From NCBI GenBank assembly GCA_024529925.1, contig JAFEUB010001120.1:2627001-2691000 (forward strand): 64,000 bases of DNA. Reading direction: 5' to 3'. This document shows positions 25,780 to 38,002 of this stretch, in pieces. The notes beneath the pieces were generated by a model. The model saw nothing but the letters and a program-made list of their open reading frames with translations, was not told the DNA's origin and searched no databases. Position 1 is the first letter of the stretch, and each line of letters begins with the position of its first letter. This DNA is from Ophthalmolycus amberensis (Eukaryota > Chordata > Actinopteri > Perciformes > Zoarcidae). A program made the position numbers and the translations under genes.

Positions 25780-25916
25780 GTATAAGATCACAGTGGAGAT
25801 GTAGACAGGAAATGGTGTGGGACAGAGAGGTGTCTGGCCAGGAACAAACCAGGGACATTGCAATCACCGTACTGAGTGGTTTGCATCTAAACCACAATGT
25901 CATCAGGCCACCCTGT
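25780..25916 (-). repeat. diverged SINE-like fragment
   Basis: Plus-strand words ATCACAGTGGAGATGTAGAC, AGGAAATGG and a GAACAAACCAGGGAC segment followed by ACCACAATGTCATCAGGCCACC match the reversed layout of a common fish SINE. The tRNA-like head would lie at the right end. Confidence 0.4.
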
Positions 25917-26854
25917 ATGCAACATACATCTGAATGATTGTAAAATCATTAACAGGAGAGTATATTCCTCTAATCTTTGCTTTTAGTGAGTCACTGGTTA
26001 AATATCTTCAGGCCTCTAACAGTTATTCAAATAAAACAAGTGGGAGAAAAACCTGACCTGGTCACTACTCTTACATGTACTGTGACGATGGGAACCACTG
26101 ACGTGGGAAAGAAAATCTCTAATGGCCATAGAAGGTAAACCGCCGCTGTAAATAATACAACTAACGATGCGTGAATTGCTGGCTCACTGTCACGGTTTAC
26201 AGTACTGGGATTACAATGGAGCCATTGCTCATGTTATTAGTAACAACTGCCCTCTTCTTACTTTGACAAGTCAAAATGCCTGGGGATGAAAATGGTCTGG
26301 GAAAAAGGTCTACGAAGAGTTGCCACTGCTCACCTTTAGAGGCTAATAAAAGGTCACAGATAACGATGTGCTTCGATGACTTCAGTCAAAACGACAGACT
26401 TTACTGGCACTGTTTAATGCTGCGGATCGATTACACTTCAAAACAGCTTTGGATTGCTCTGGGAATTACTCGATGCCGAACAGATTCAAAGGCGTTATGA
26501 TTCTTTGAACTGTGCTGATGGCATCCTCATTCAATTAATTTGAAGTTTATTGCAAAATGCTCCGACTGTTGAAATCATATCCATGTGAAGACATTTTTTA
26601 TGGCAGAAAATTTGAAAAATAGTTGGTAAATCTTCTGAGCACAATCCACAACAAAATACTAATAACCTGCTTGTAATAAATTTATTACTCACGGAATGTT
26701 TTGGATATGACATATTACAGACCTTTTGGTAAAAAAAGGGACAATCAAGAGATGCTCAAGGAGAACTCATACATATAACCATTAAAAACAAGCTGAACAG
26801 CTGGGACACATGTGTTTTGGTTATGTAAGGTATCTATCAGTAAAGGTAATGCTA

Positions 26855-26857
26855 GTG

Positions 26858-26888
<31 letters not shown>

Positions 26889-26915
26889 ATGCGTGCGTGT
26901 GTGTGCGTGTGTGTG
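26855..26915. repeat. (GT)n/(GTGC)n compound microsatellite
   Basis: GT units interrupted by several GTGC tetramers over about 60 bp. Confidence 0.9.
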
Positions 26916-29811
26916 CTCGAAGCGAAGTAGTGCATCAGAGATGCTGATTCAAGATGTTGGACTTGGTTGAAGCCAAATAGCACTGGACCCGTGACTGAGG
27001 ACATGACCTGTCTGTTAGCACATGGAATAAGTTTTCTTTTGTTCATTTTTCTGAGCTCATGCCGTGTGACTGGCACGAGTGGTTTTGCACAGTAAAAGGA
27101 GTTGTTTACCGTGGTGAACATATACGGAGGTGCTTCCGTTTTGCACTTGCAATATTTAAAATTGATCCGTGAACAAAAATCCCCACCAGTGCCAAGAATG
27201 CATCTGGTGGGAAAAAATGTTTTTACTGGGGTGGGCCATGAGTACAAAACAACTTGTAAGTGTTAGGGACCACCAGTACAAAAAAGATAAAAGTGTAAAA
27301 CATGGGAAAGTTGAGTCAGATTTCTATCTGCAGGTCTTAGAGGTAGAAATTCAATCCTTTATACCCCGGTATAAACTGAATCCCTCCACACATGCTGGTG
27401 AAATATAAGACACTTTTAACCACTATGTTTTAAGATTTGCTTTCTTTTCCAGCGGGGCCGGTGTAACCTGATATAATACCGAGCGCTGTGTTAATAATCA
27501 TATCGCAGCAGGTTTTCCTTTCCTCCGAGTCAACAAGCATTCCTGAGCTGTGACCGTGACAGACTTTCACAGGGATCGAGACGACTCCCGGAGCCAAGCG
27601 CAGCTCTGACCTCAAACTTCAACTGATGCAGGAAAACAGGTAGGAAGCTGGGCCTGCGATAAGGGCCTTATCAGATGTGTATCAAAACAGCCAAAAACAC
27701 CTGCAGAAAGTTAGATTTTAAGGATTCAAATGGCATTGGAGTGGAATGAAGTGGATAGAGGTGAAACTATTGACTTAAGGTGCAAAGGTCATACTCTGTG
27801 AACAAACACTGATGGTAACTATCTCTTTTTTTAACATTGAAATAAACAGCTCGCTATCAGATATACTCAGGTATATTCGCAGAGATGTACATAAAATATG
27901 TGTCCATAATGATGTCATAGGCTTTAGGTGTGTATTAGCACTTTGTTGTCGACAGCAAAGTACAAAAGTGAGACTTAAACTAGACTGCGATGTCGACCTC
28001 CGTGGCATCTTGGCGCTTGTCATTATCACACCGCTTCGTTCATGCATTCATCCTCACAGGAGGTACGTGACAACGACAGGATTGTGACGTGAGTTTCTGA
28101 CTGGATCGTCTTTGGCAACGCTCAGGGTTACTTCATCTGAAGAAGTGATATTGAAGAAGAGATTCCCCCCTATATTGTACAGCAATCGGCCCAAAACACC
28201 TCGGAATTTCAAAAGAATCACAATAGATATTTTAGTAATTCAAGTAAAGTGTCTGTTTTTATCATATACTTGAAATAGATGAATGGTTTTGAGTCCATTA
28301 TTTTCTAATTCATTTCTAATTAATTACAACATTACCAAAGCTATCAAAATGTGTTTCTCATCACATAGGAAATGTCTCAGGATCAGCCACCTCTTTTTCA
28401 GCTCAGTCTGCCTCTGTATCTCTTTAAGGTCGAGCTATTCCAGCTCTATTGTTTCTCCTCGAGGCGAGATTATGGTTTGTTTATTCTGACATTTCCGTGG
28501 AGAAACAGAGAAATGACACAGATACAGTGTTTCCAGTTACGTCACACCGGTCTAATGTCAGGGACACTGACTGGTCTCGAGGTTACTTTGAAAACCTTAT
28601 TCCAAGTTTTTAATGAATCCAATTTGATCATTTCCATAACCAAAAGAAAATAGAAGAAAATAAAACAGTAAATTGGGGGAACTCAGTGGAAGGAAGACGA
28701 AAAATGTTGTTTTGAATAAGGAAACCATTTTTCCAAACAAACAAAATAAATCCATGATGTGCTGGCATGTGATTATGTTTTTGTTTGTTTAGTTTCATAT
28801 CAAGTCAGGTCATGTCGAGAGCCTTCGGAGAATCTCAAATTGATAATATCCTGGAACATTTAATCAGATGAGATGACAACAACACCTTGTATTTCATAGT
28901 TATTGACCACGTTTACATTCTTTTCATACTCACATGGACTCGTATCAGACTTATTGAGAGCGGGGTTAAAAACCTGCTACCAACAAGAGTACACATCTTA
29001 AGAACAACTTATTTTTATGTAAGATTGCTCCAACAATTACAGCACTCCTGGGCGTGATACAGACTGTGACAGCTTACTCCCGCATAAAGAAAAACAACAA
29101 ACACTGAATCACCTTTTTATTTGCAGCACCACTGAAAATAACTTCCTGTGCTGTTAAGGAGGCTTGTCAAAAAAGCGCCGGGGAGCCGGGCAGGTTGAAC
29201 AAATTCAACCTGCACCCCGTGTCACACCCTCCGGATCAAAGTGGAGGACTTGACTGCTATTGTGTCGTAAATCCTGTTGATATCCACACAAACATGACCC
29301 CTCTGACACTCACAGCAGAGAGGAAGGGCCATAAAAGCTCTCTGCAGACATTTCCATTCAGGATTCTGCTGCGCTTGGGGCCGTGCCACAGCACCATGAA
29401 GAGCGATTATTTTGCAGCTGTTTCTTGAGGGACCCCCACAGAGAAGGTGGATTTGGTTGGATGCCTAAAGAGGGGGCTGCAGAGAATGGTGGTGCACAGT
29501 CACTCGGCAGAACACATCAAATAAACAGTGCAATTGTGCAAAATGAGGATGATGTGCCAAACGTTTTGTCACCTATTAGCATGTGAAAAATGGAAATCCA
29601 CTGATCAGCCCAATATCCATAAGTGCTGCTGTCAGGACACAACTTTGGTATCGTAGTTACGATAACTTTCTAGATAATTACGGAAGAAATAATGGAGTGT
29701 AAAATGCCATAGGCTTTGCAATGAATTTATATGGTGTTGGAATAGGCGGAAATTATAGTTTCCCGACTGTGGAAATGAACATGTATGCATCCCTCAAGTC
29801 GGAACACAACC

Positions 29812-29850
29812 TCTTCTTCTTCTTCTTCTTCTTCTTCTTCTTCTTCTTCT
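29812..29850. repeat. (CTT)n microsatellite
   Basis: Thirteen tandem CTT trinucleotides. The sequence after it (about 29851-29925) may belong to a repeat that carries the tract, but this is not certain. Confidence 0.95.
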
Positions 29851-30732
29851 ACTCTCTTTACCAGCGGATTACAGCCATGCGTTGAGAGTAGCCTTTACCG
29901 CTAACTTATGATGAGACTACACAGCCTAGTTCAATGGCTCCAAACGGCGGATGGAAAGATGCCTCATTAGCATTTCTTCTTTGTGACATTTCAACTGTTT
30001 GCTTAAAATTAGCTTGACTATTGAATGGAAACACGATGTTGGTATCTTTGATGCACTACTTAAGCAGTGATCAGCCTTTCCTGCTGGTCTGTTATGTTTG
30101 TAAGGACCTTAGCCAAGTAGCAGCAGTCGCATTCACATTTCAGGAGTTATTATAGTGTCAGAAAAAGATGAATTAATCTGGACTGTTGCTTTGGGTCAAA
30201 GACATTTCACTGGGTAGTTTCCAGAGTTAGCCAAGTCTGAGTCTAAAAAGTCAAACAGGCAAAATGCTTTCAAGGAAAACTGAGTAAAAACAGTTACAAC
30301 AAATACATTTCGGCAAAATCTTTATCCTTTCAAAAGTCATTCGAGATCATCTGAGGGAAAGAAGCTGTAAAATGTATTGCCCAAAACCACGCCCCGCGCC
30401 AGCGGCAATTAATGGGTTTCTGATCGACTTTTATGTGTTTCTGTGTGAAAGTTCAAAGTCGAGTTGGAGCCGCTCCACCCAGTCACATTTACTGATGACT
30501 CCTCAGGAATGTGATGGAACCCAACAAGGGAAATGAACAACACGCTGACAACTAAATGGCAGAAGACACAGATGTTTACACAGTTTGATGCGCGTGTCTC
30601 TTCAACAACACTTTGTTTTACAAACCACAATCTTATTGAAGTCGGACGTAACTTATGGGGTTGTACAGTACATGCATCTTATTATCACATTTGTATTATG
30701 TATCTAGTCAACACTACATGTCATCATTGACC

Positions 30733-30877
30733 AATTTATACACCGATGGCAGGACTATCTAACATATTTACTCCCATTTAAGGACACGTCGACATGGACT
30801 AGCAGAGCCGGGGAATCAAAACGCCGATCCTCTGATTGAAGGGCGATCCTGTTGAACCACTGAGCCACAGTCGCCCC
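30733..30877 (-). repeat. tRNA-derived SINE-like element
   Basis: On the minus strand it starts GGGGCGACTGTGGCTCAGTG (A-box-like), continues with a degenerate B box (TTTTGATTCCCCGG), then GACGTGTCCTT and a GCCATCGGTGTATAAATTG end. The same layout, more degraded, is seen at 1995-2131. The element is a genomic repeat and not a functional tRNA gene. Confidence 0.6.
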
Positions 30878-33272
30878 ATTACATTTCTGTACAAGAAGTT
30901 GAAGAAGTTTAACGCAACATCCTTGTGTGTCTAATAAATAAACTGCTGCTTTGATAACTAACTGGCTCTTAGAATATAAGACGCATCACTTCCTGTTCAG
31001 CAAAGATTTTTGTTCCCCAGTAAACCAAACAACAATTCTTTAAGCTTAGGAGATGACGAGGAGATGAAATTAGAACTGAACGACTTTAAAGTAAACAGTA
31101 GAAATATGCTGCTCAGGTAAAGAGTAATTTACCAGGAATGCACGCTTGCACGACTTGATGAGTGACGTTGCATGGCACTGCTGTTGTACCTTCCTGGGTT
31201 GGTACGCCCCCCCCCCGTGCCAATGTAGTGGTTTTATTGAGATGACTGAGGACGCACAGGTCTGACATGACATAACCTTTGCCAGTTCCACTCATCATAA
31301 TGAAGAGTCTGACACTCTGAACTCGTGACCTCGAGAAAGGCGAGACCGGCCTGCAGAAATGTTGAGATGAGTTGAAAGACAGCTATGCCACCAAGACAGG
31401 TGGCGGCTTCATCTGTGCTTCACAAGAGAGGTCAGAGCACGATGCATTCTTGAAAAGATTGTCCCAAGAACTGATAAATTCAACAGATACAAAACAGGTT
31501 TTGAAGACACGTGTCCTGAAAACATGAACCGCTGTCACGTTTTAGCGCTTAGTGGTCGAGTGAGTACTTGTAAAAACAAATTATCAACAGAAACGTGTCC
31601 TCAGGAGGGTTCGCAGCAGATCAAAGTACGAATACAACGTGCCTGACGTGTTTTCAGTTCCCCAGATATGTTAAGGAGCTTAAAACCAGATTGTCAACAA
31701 CATCTGAGCGCTGAAGTTCTATGAAGTTCAGTCACATGTTCAATGAGGAATACTGATGTCAAGAGTGAATGTCGTTTAAGGGTGAGGGCTCTTTATCCTC
31801 CTGAGAAGGAAATGTTAATTTATGATAATAATAATAATATATATGGCCACTATATATTATCATCTCAACTTAGTGACATGACAAGCAGTTAAGATGTTCA
31901 TATATTTTCTCAAATCAATCAAATAATTGTTTCATCACTTCGGACTTGCAGTAGCTCTGGAAGTCATCGAGTAAACAGATTCTTCTGTAAGAAGAATTCA
32001 ATAAGATTACAAGCCATTAGATAAGCCGGTGCATGTTTATCTGATGGTATGACAGATTGATCCTTTTACCTTAAGCCTGGATGTTAGCCAGAATTAACAG
32101 ATGTTGTGTGATGTACAGTGTCTGGCAGTCACAGATGACAGAAAGAATAGCTTCTACCAACGCCTGTCAAAATCTTTAAAAAAGTGACATTACAGAGCTC
32201 TGCTCTTCCTTTTTGTGGCTGAATAAGTCCAGTCGGGACAAAAACAACAACTTCGGAAACAGCTTGTCTACATGGAGCAAAGTTTTAATGCTAAAGCCAG
32301 AGGATAGAATACCAAACATGACACCACAAATAGGGAAGCTTTAGGTAAACACTTCAATGAATGTCTGCGTGACAGACATTTTAACATCTGTTTTGTCAGG
32401 CGGATTTAGTAAACAAAGGATTTCTCCCTCTGAGACCAAACACAGCGAGAGGTTCTCAGCGTCGGAAACCCGCCTCACATAAGCCTTTCGACATAAGACA
32501 TTAGGAGTCCCGAACATGTACACATAACCTCTCATGTCCCACTGAATATCCAATCCCACTGATGACATGAAGTAACATGACAGTCAGGATGTGATATTGA
32601 ATGGAGGGTGACAGTTTGCACGTATGTTGACAAAGTAGAAACATACACTATTTGTCTGGTATTGATGCTGTGATTGAATAGCATAACATAACTCGATTGA
32701 ATACCCAGAGGATGGCCCATTACAATATATATTGTACTGTTATTGCAATATATCATCGCATATACCTTGAAAGACGTGGTAGTAGCAGCCACCGGTAGTC
32801 ATTTGCTTTTCGTTTCAACATCTCATCAACATTTGCTCAATGTCAGAATGACTCCGATTGTCCTGACCTGCATTAATAGAAGCATTATTCATTTGTTTCA
32901 GTGCCTAAAATGACCTAAAATAATGTTTACTAAAAATGTCTTTGAGTCGTGTGAATCATTTCCCTTGTCATTCAGGACCAAACAAGCTAAACAACACGTA
33001 CACAAACATGTTTCACGTGTTTCACGTCCCATTTCCCACCAATGGACACCTGAACCAAAACCATATACCGGTAGTCTTTGCCCCCTTATTTCAGCAAAAC
33101 ATATCACATAAAAGTAATATAAGTCATATTAATTTCTTTGTGGCTTTGGAAGAAAAGGATAAACTAAATGTTTCGTTGACTTTGGAGCTCCTAAGTGAGC
33201 AGGTGGTCAGAGAATTCATTGAACCGTCAGTTGTTCACTCATGCACTAAATAGTTGCTGAAAGATGTTTTCT

Positions 33273-33360
33273 CACTCAGAGGATCTTAACCTGGTGGTCG
33301 CGGCCCTCGGGGGAGGTCACATACGGGTCAAAGGAAAGGTTGTTAAAAAGATGTGTTTTT
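33273..33360. repeat. hAT-like terminal fragment
   Basis: The sequence AGGATCTTAACCTGGTGGTCGCGGCCC followed by a GGGGAGGTCACATACGGGTCAA stretch (broken by substitutions) resembles the end of a fish hAT-type MITE. Only one end is seen. Confidence 0.35.
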
Positions 33361-34520
33361 AAAAGTGATGACAATGACGGAGGGAGAATAGTGTGGCAAA
33401 ATGAATGGATGTGAAACGATTTCTCTGCAGCACAGGAAACAGGAAGATGATGGTTGAGAGGTCGTGATGAAGTCTTTGATTCAGAGCCATATCAGCTGTC
33501 ACACAAGAGAAAAGGAATTGAAAAAGAGTTAAAAACAAATGTGAATAATTAAATGACACAACTCCACGGCCAGAATGATTGCAAAAATAACTAGAATAGT
33601 GGGTCCCTGACCATGACGTGTACTTGAGATCCCAGTCATCGAGCAGGGGCATATTGACTGCAATCCAACTGACATATCCTTCAGTAAAACCATTATACCT
33701 GATGTAAACAATCCGAGGATGTTGGGATGACTGGATAGTATACTCTGCCAGGGTGTGTAGTGCCCGTACCTGCAAGAGGTGTGCAAACAAGCCCTCACTT
33801 TGCATGTCAATGCCAGCTCCTGATCCACGCCTATTCTCCGTAACTGCCGGCATATGAGACACTCATGTAATTGTGTGTTGCTTGATTTGGGCTGTGCAGG
33901 TCTGGACCAATCTTTTCCCTTTTGTCCATGCCGCCGTGGCTTTGTTTCAACACTGCATTTATCTGTCTTTTTTTGTTTTTTAACTCTCTCTGGGAAAGAG
34001 CACTCAGGAGCAAATTGTGCAGGAAAAACACAGTTGAAAGTTGTTGCTCAACAAAATCTTGTAACGATGCTGCTTCTGAACGCCTTTTCTACAGGCTCCA
34101 TCGGAATCAGCTATGTGAAAACACCCTTGATGAACTCAAATTAGCTTTCACTGATGACGCAGGACAAGGAGGGCTATTGTAGAGCCTTTTGTTGTGTTGA
34201 GTGAGCCGAGAGGCAATCAGAGTGATTTCTGTCCAGCTCTTGGGCAGATTAACAGACATGGCATATGGAACAAGGCTCCCAGGATATTTATGTACGCTAA
34301 AGAGGCATGTCAGGAATGTGGACATGGCAGATGACCTGCATATATCTCCAAATACGGTCGGCTGACAGTTGTTTATTGCTGCTTTGCTCGAGTCAGTTTG
34401 TGTTTGTTTACCAGGGGGAATGTGTGTGGAGCCGTAAAGGACTACCACTGTTTGAAATTCCACAAAAATTATGTCTATGGTAACAAAGAAATCGTGTTTT
34501 GAAATTGCAACACATGAGAC

Positions 34521-34531
34521 GTGTGTGTGTG

Positions 34532-34589
<58 letters not shown>
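34521..34589. repeat. (GT)n microsatellite
   Basis: More than 30 GT units with a single GC interruption. Confidence 0.95.
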
Positions 34590-34590
<1 letters not shown>

Positions 34591-34835
34591 AGGGAGTTGG
34601 ATGCATCATATACTTACCTAAAAAGGTTGAGAATGTAATATATGAAAAAATATGTTCTAGTAAATAAAAACTGAAATCAAATTCTTTCTTGCCTATTATT
34701 TTGGAATTTTCTCTTATGGTGATAAAGAAGATACCCTACTGACTTAACACAAGGAAGGTGTGCTAACATGAAATATGTGGAGTTGTGAAAAATAGAATTT
34801 GAATGTATTTAGACTAGATGTATCTAAATATGTGG

Positions 34836-34990
34836 CCTCAACTGTACAGTAAACACTTTGTTGGTTGACTTGACTCATTTGTAGCCACACTAGCGGCATG
34901 GCTCTAAGGATGGTGACGTCGGTCTCTTGGTCGGTCCACCACTTTTCTTCCTGACTGAAATATCTCATCAGATATTTTATACAGATATTT
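34836..34990 (-). repeat. TTAGCATGCTAA-rich dispersed repeat, copy B (inverted)
   Basis: Read on the minus strand, the words AAGTGGTGGACCGACC, GAGCCATGCCGCTAGTGTGG and ATATTTCAGTCAGGAAG match the layout of the same broad family as copy C 50 bp away, in the opposite orientation. Confidence 0.4.
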
Positions 34991-35039
34991 ATGATCCCAA
35001 GAAGATGAGTCCTAATGACTTTTGTGGTCCCCTGCCTTT

Positions 35040-35280
35040 TCCCTTAGCACCAACAGCGTATCTCTCAAGCTATTAGACGGATTTCAATGACATTTGGTGC
35101 AGATATTGGTGATATTAGCATGCTAACCGGCTATACTAAGATGGGGAACATTACGCCCGCTATACATCCAACGCTAGCTTTGTCACAGGGCGCCTGCTAA
35201 CATGCTAGTGTTAGCATTTAGCTCAAAGCACTGTGTCTAAGTCCAGCATCATGGATCTGCATAGCATAGTCTTGTTAAAA
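35040..35280 (+). repeat. TTAGCATGCTAA-rich dispersed repeat, copy C
   Basis: Contains ATTTCAATGACATTTGGTGC, TTAGCATGCTAACCGG, ACATGCTAGTGTTAGC and TTTAGCTCAAAGCACTGTG in the expected order. It lies head-to-head with the minus-strand copy at 34836-34990. Confidence 0.5.
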
Positions 35281-36277
35281 AAAACAGCATCTCCTTCTTA
35301 AAGATAGATTTGATACGGGAAATAATCAGGCAATGAGTGAAATCAATAAGGATTGCGGATTCACAACATTACTGCAATTCATTAAAAAAACACGTGTCCC
35401 TAATATTTAATGAATTCAGTGTATATTGAAGCAAAACGACATGTTTAAAAGTTGCCACACTGCGGCCAGAGTAACCACACTGTTACAAGCATTTTGTTTT
35501 AGCAGTAAACAGCTGGTCAACAGCTGTGACATTGGTAATGGTCAAGACAGGCCTCTCTATCAGTTCGCCAAATTTGGGGAAAAAAATTTCACTGAAAAGC
35601 CCCATTAGAATTAAATAGATTCAGCAGTTACGCTCTCAGCAGCAATTACATCAGATGATTCAGAACACCCAAACGTCTTTTTTCTCCAACCCGCCGAGCT
35701 CAGGAATGCAAATTACATTGTCCATGGAAGCCCATGAAAAGAAGCTGGCACACCGTGACCTCCTAATAGGCTGAAGATGGAACTGGATCCAGTATACATT
35801 CCTCGACACTATTAGATATTTAGAAATCACTGAGTGGCTAAGCCTGTAGCAGCCAGTGTCTTTTCCCCACTAATGGTCCAGGCTCGGGCTCAGCAATGTC
35901 ATGGGTGAACACTCCAATGAGTAGTTTATTAGGAACCAGTGGGAGCAGGGAGGGGGCACAATGAAAGAGACGCTCAGGTGGTCATCTGTGGGTCTACATC
36001 GCCGGAAAATGGATTTTGAACGCAAGAATGCAGCAGATCTAATTGCATTGGTCCCACATGGTCCGAAAGTGCAGGACACGGTCACGTCATTGTTCAGAAT
36101 TATAAACCAAAACATACCAAAAAGTGACTTGCAACAGAAAGTTTTTTTGCATTAAGTAGCTAGTGCAAAGTTTTTCCTGCTGACAAGTGAATGTATATGG
36201 GCATAATTTGGCCATTGAAGCTCTTTGTTTGCGTGCTTTGTGCTGGTTAATTGCCGTAAAGAAGCAGAGGGTTGGAG

Positions 36278-36279
<2 letters not shown>

Positions 36280-36320
<41 letters not shown>

Positions 36321-36345
36321 TGTCTGTCTGTCTGGGTGTCTGGGT
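36280..36345. repeat. (GT)n/(TGTC)n compound microsatellite
   Basis: About 20 GT units merge into four TGTC tetramers and then GGGTGTC motifs. Confidence 0.9.
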
Positions 36346-37250
36346 GTTGAGCACGGAGAAATAGCACCACTAATCTCCCATGGGGGTGTGTGAACTCAGG
36401 AGTCTCACCCAGCTGAACAACACACACTTCAGCACCAGTGCACATCACGTCACGTCTCGGATCACTCCTCTGTCGGGCTCATTAATTGATGTTAAATGTC
36501 AGACATAGGAAAGAGTTTACCCTCACGATTACACAATGTTTGTCTTCCCACTACCAACCCAAAAACCAGAGATACAATAATAGGAAATGCAAACAATAAC
36601 ATTTGAGGAACTGGGAAACATGCTTGATAAGTTCTCCTGAAACAAAAAAAAAGCCCCCTCTACCAAAAGATTTTACTTTTAATCCTGCTCTGCCCCGACA
36701 TAAGATATCTGCTGTCTGATGGCGGAGCAGAGAAGAGTAAATGCTGTAAATATGAGCTGCTGACTGGGGAAAATTCCCCATGTCATCTTCTCAAGCTTAA
36801 TAGCGAGTAGGGCGTGGGAATTACTTCAGCGGGCGAAGATCTGTAGTCTCAGATTGTAGAAGTGTGACAACACAAGCGCAATTGTGAGAGTTCAGGGAGA
36901 GAATTAGGACGTTGAAAAAATTCCCTACGAGAATATTATTGCCACAAAGGAGTGGCCCCTGTGTAAAAACAAGAACACCGTCAGCTTATTGTCTCTCTTA
37001 TAAACCAGTGACGTGTCGATCGTCGATCATTTCCCGCCGTCTATCAAGAAGCTAACCGCAATACTGTCAATCATTCATTTGTGTTTTTCCCAAGAAAGTA
37101 TGACACAACTTCAAGTGTAAATCAAGCCCACCAGGTGAACGGGAATCTGACAACAACACACATTTCAGCATCTTTATACCAAACGCTTGAATCATCAGCT
37201 TTCTGATGCCAATTACTCAGGAGCAGGCCTGGGTCAGGTCCAGTCATGAT

Positions 37251-38002
37251 GGTCCTCCCCCGTCAGTGTTTCTCCAATTTGGTCCTCTTCTTGTTTCACT
37301 TCTACTTTGCTTGTTTCTCCTTTATTTTCATATTCTCCGTGTGTTCTTTTCCCTCCTCGTTTCCACTCCTGTCCTTGCTGCTTCTTTTCTTTCCTTGTTT
37401 TTCCTCTCCCTTCGTTTCCTCTCCTCATTACTCCTTTCCTTGTTATACATGTCATGTCCTTGTTTCTCCTCTCTTTGTTTCTCTGTTCCCCCTCTCCTCA
37501 TCATTGCTCCACCTAATTTGTTACTCCTCTTGTTTATGTTTCCTCTCCTCATTTCCCTGCTTGTTTCCTTGTTCCTCCTCTCTTTTCCAGTTTCTCAATT
37601 ATTTTCCAGGGTTCTCCTTTTCTTGTGTCTCATTTCCTCTCTTTGTTTCTCCTACTTTCCTTATGTATCTATCCTCTCACCTCTTTGCTTCTCCTGTCCT
37701 CTCCTCTCCTTGTTACTCCTCTTCGTTCTTTGTTCCTCCTCTCCTCATTCCTCCTCCTTCCTTGTTTTTCATTTCCTCCGTTTCTCCACTCCTTATCTTG
37801 TTTTAAAATCTCTTCATCTTGATTCTCCCATCTTTTCCTCTCCTCGTTACTCCTCTACTTTCCTAGCTTCTTCCTTCCTCGTATCTAATTTTCTTCCTTT
37901 CTTGTTCCTCCTCTCATCTTCTCTTCTCATTTCCCCAGTTTATCCTTCTCTTATTTCCTTGTCTCTCCACTCTTCCATTCCACTTCTCCTCTCCTCCTTT
38001 TG
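37251..38002. repeat. 750-bp polypyrimidine minisatellite-like block
   Basis: The plus strand is overwhelmingly C and T for about 750 bp, built from imperfect TTTCTCCTCTCCTTG-like units of varying length. It ends abruptly at TTTTGGTCATG. The 275-codon open frame across it (37206-38033) is rich in Ser, Leu, Phe and Pro only because of the base composition and is not a gene. The block is about 2.4 kb upstream of the predicted thbs1 start. Confidence 0.85.

Noticed and set aside
33359..33862. 167-codon minus-strand frame
   Set aside because: No recognisable domain, overlapped by another open frame on the same strand, and intergenic composition. I could not support it as an exon or pseudogene.
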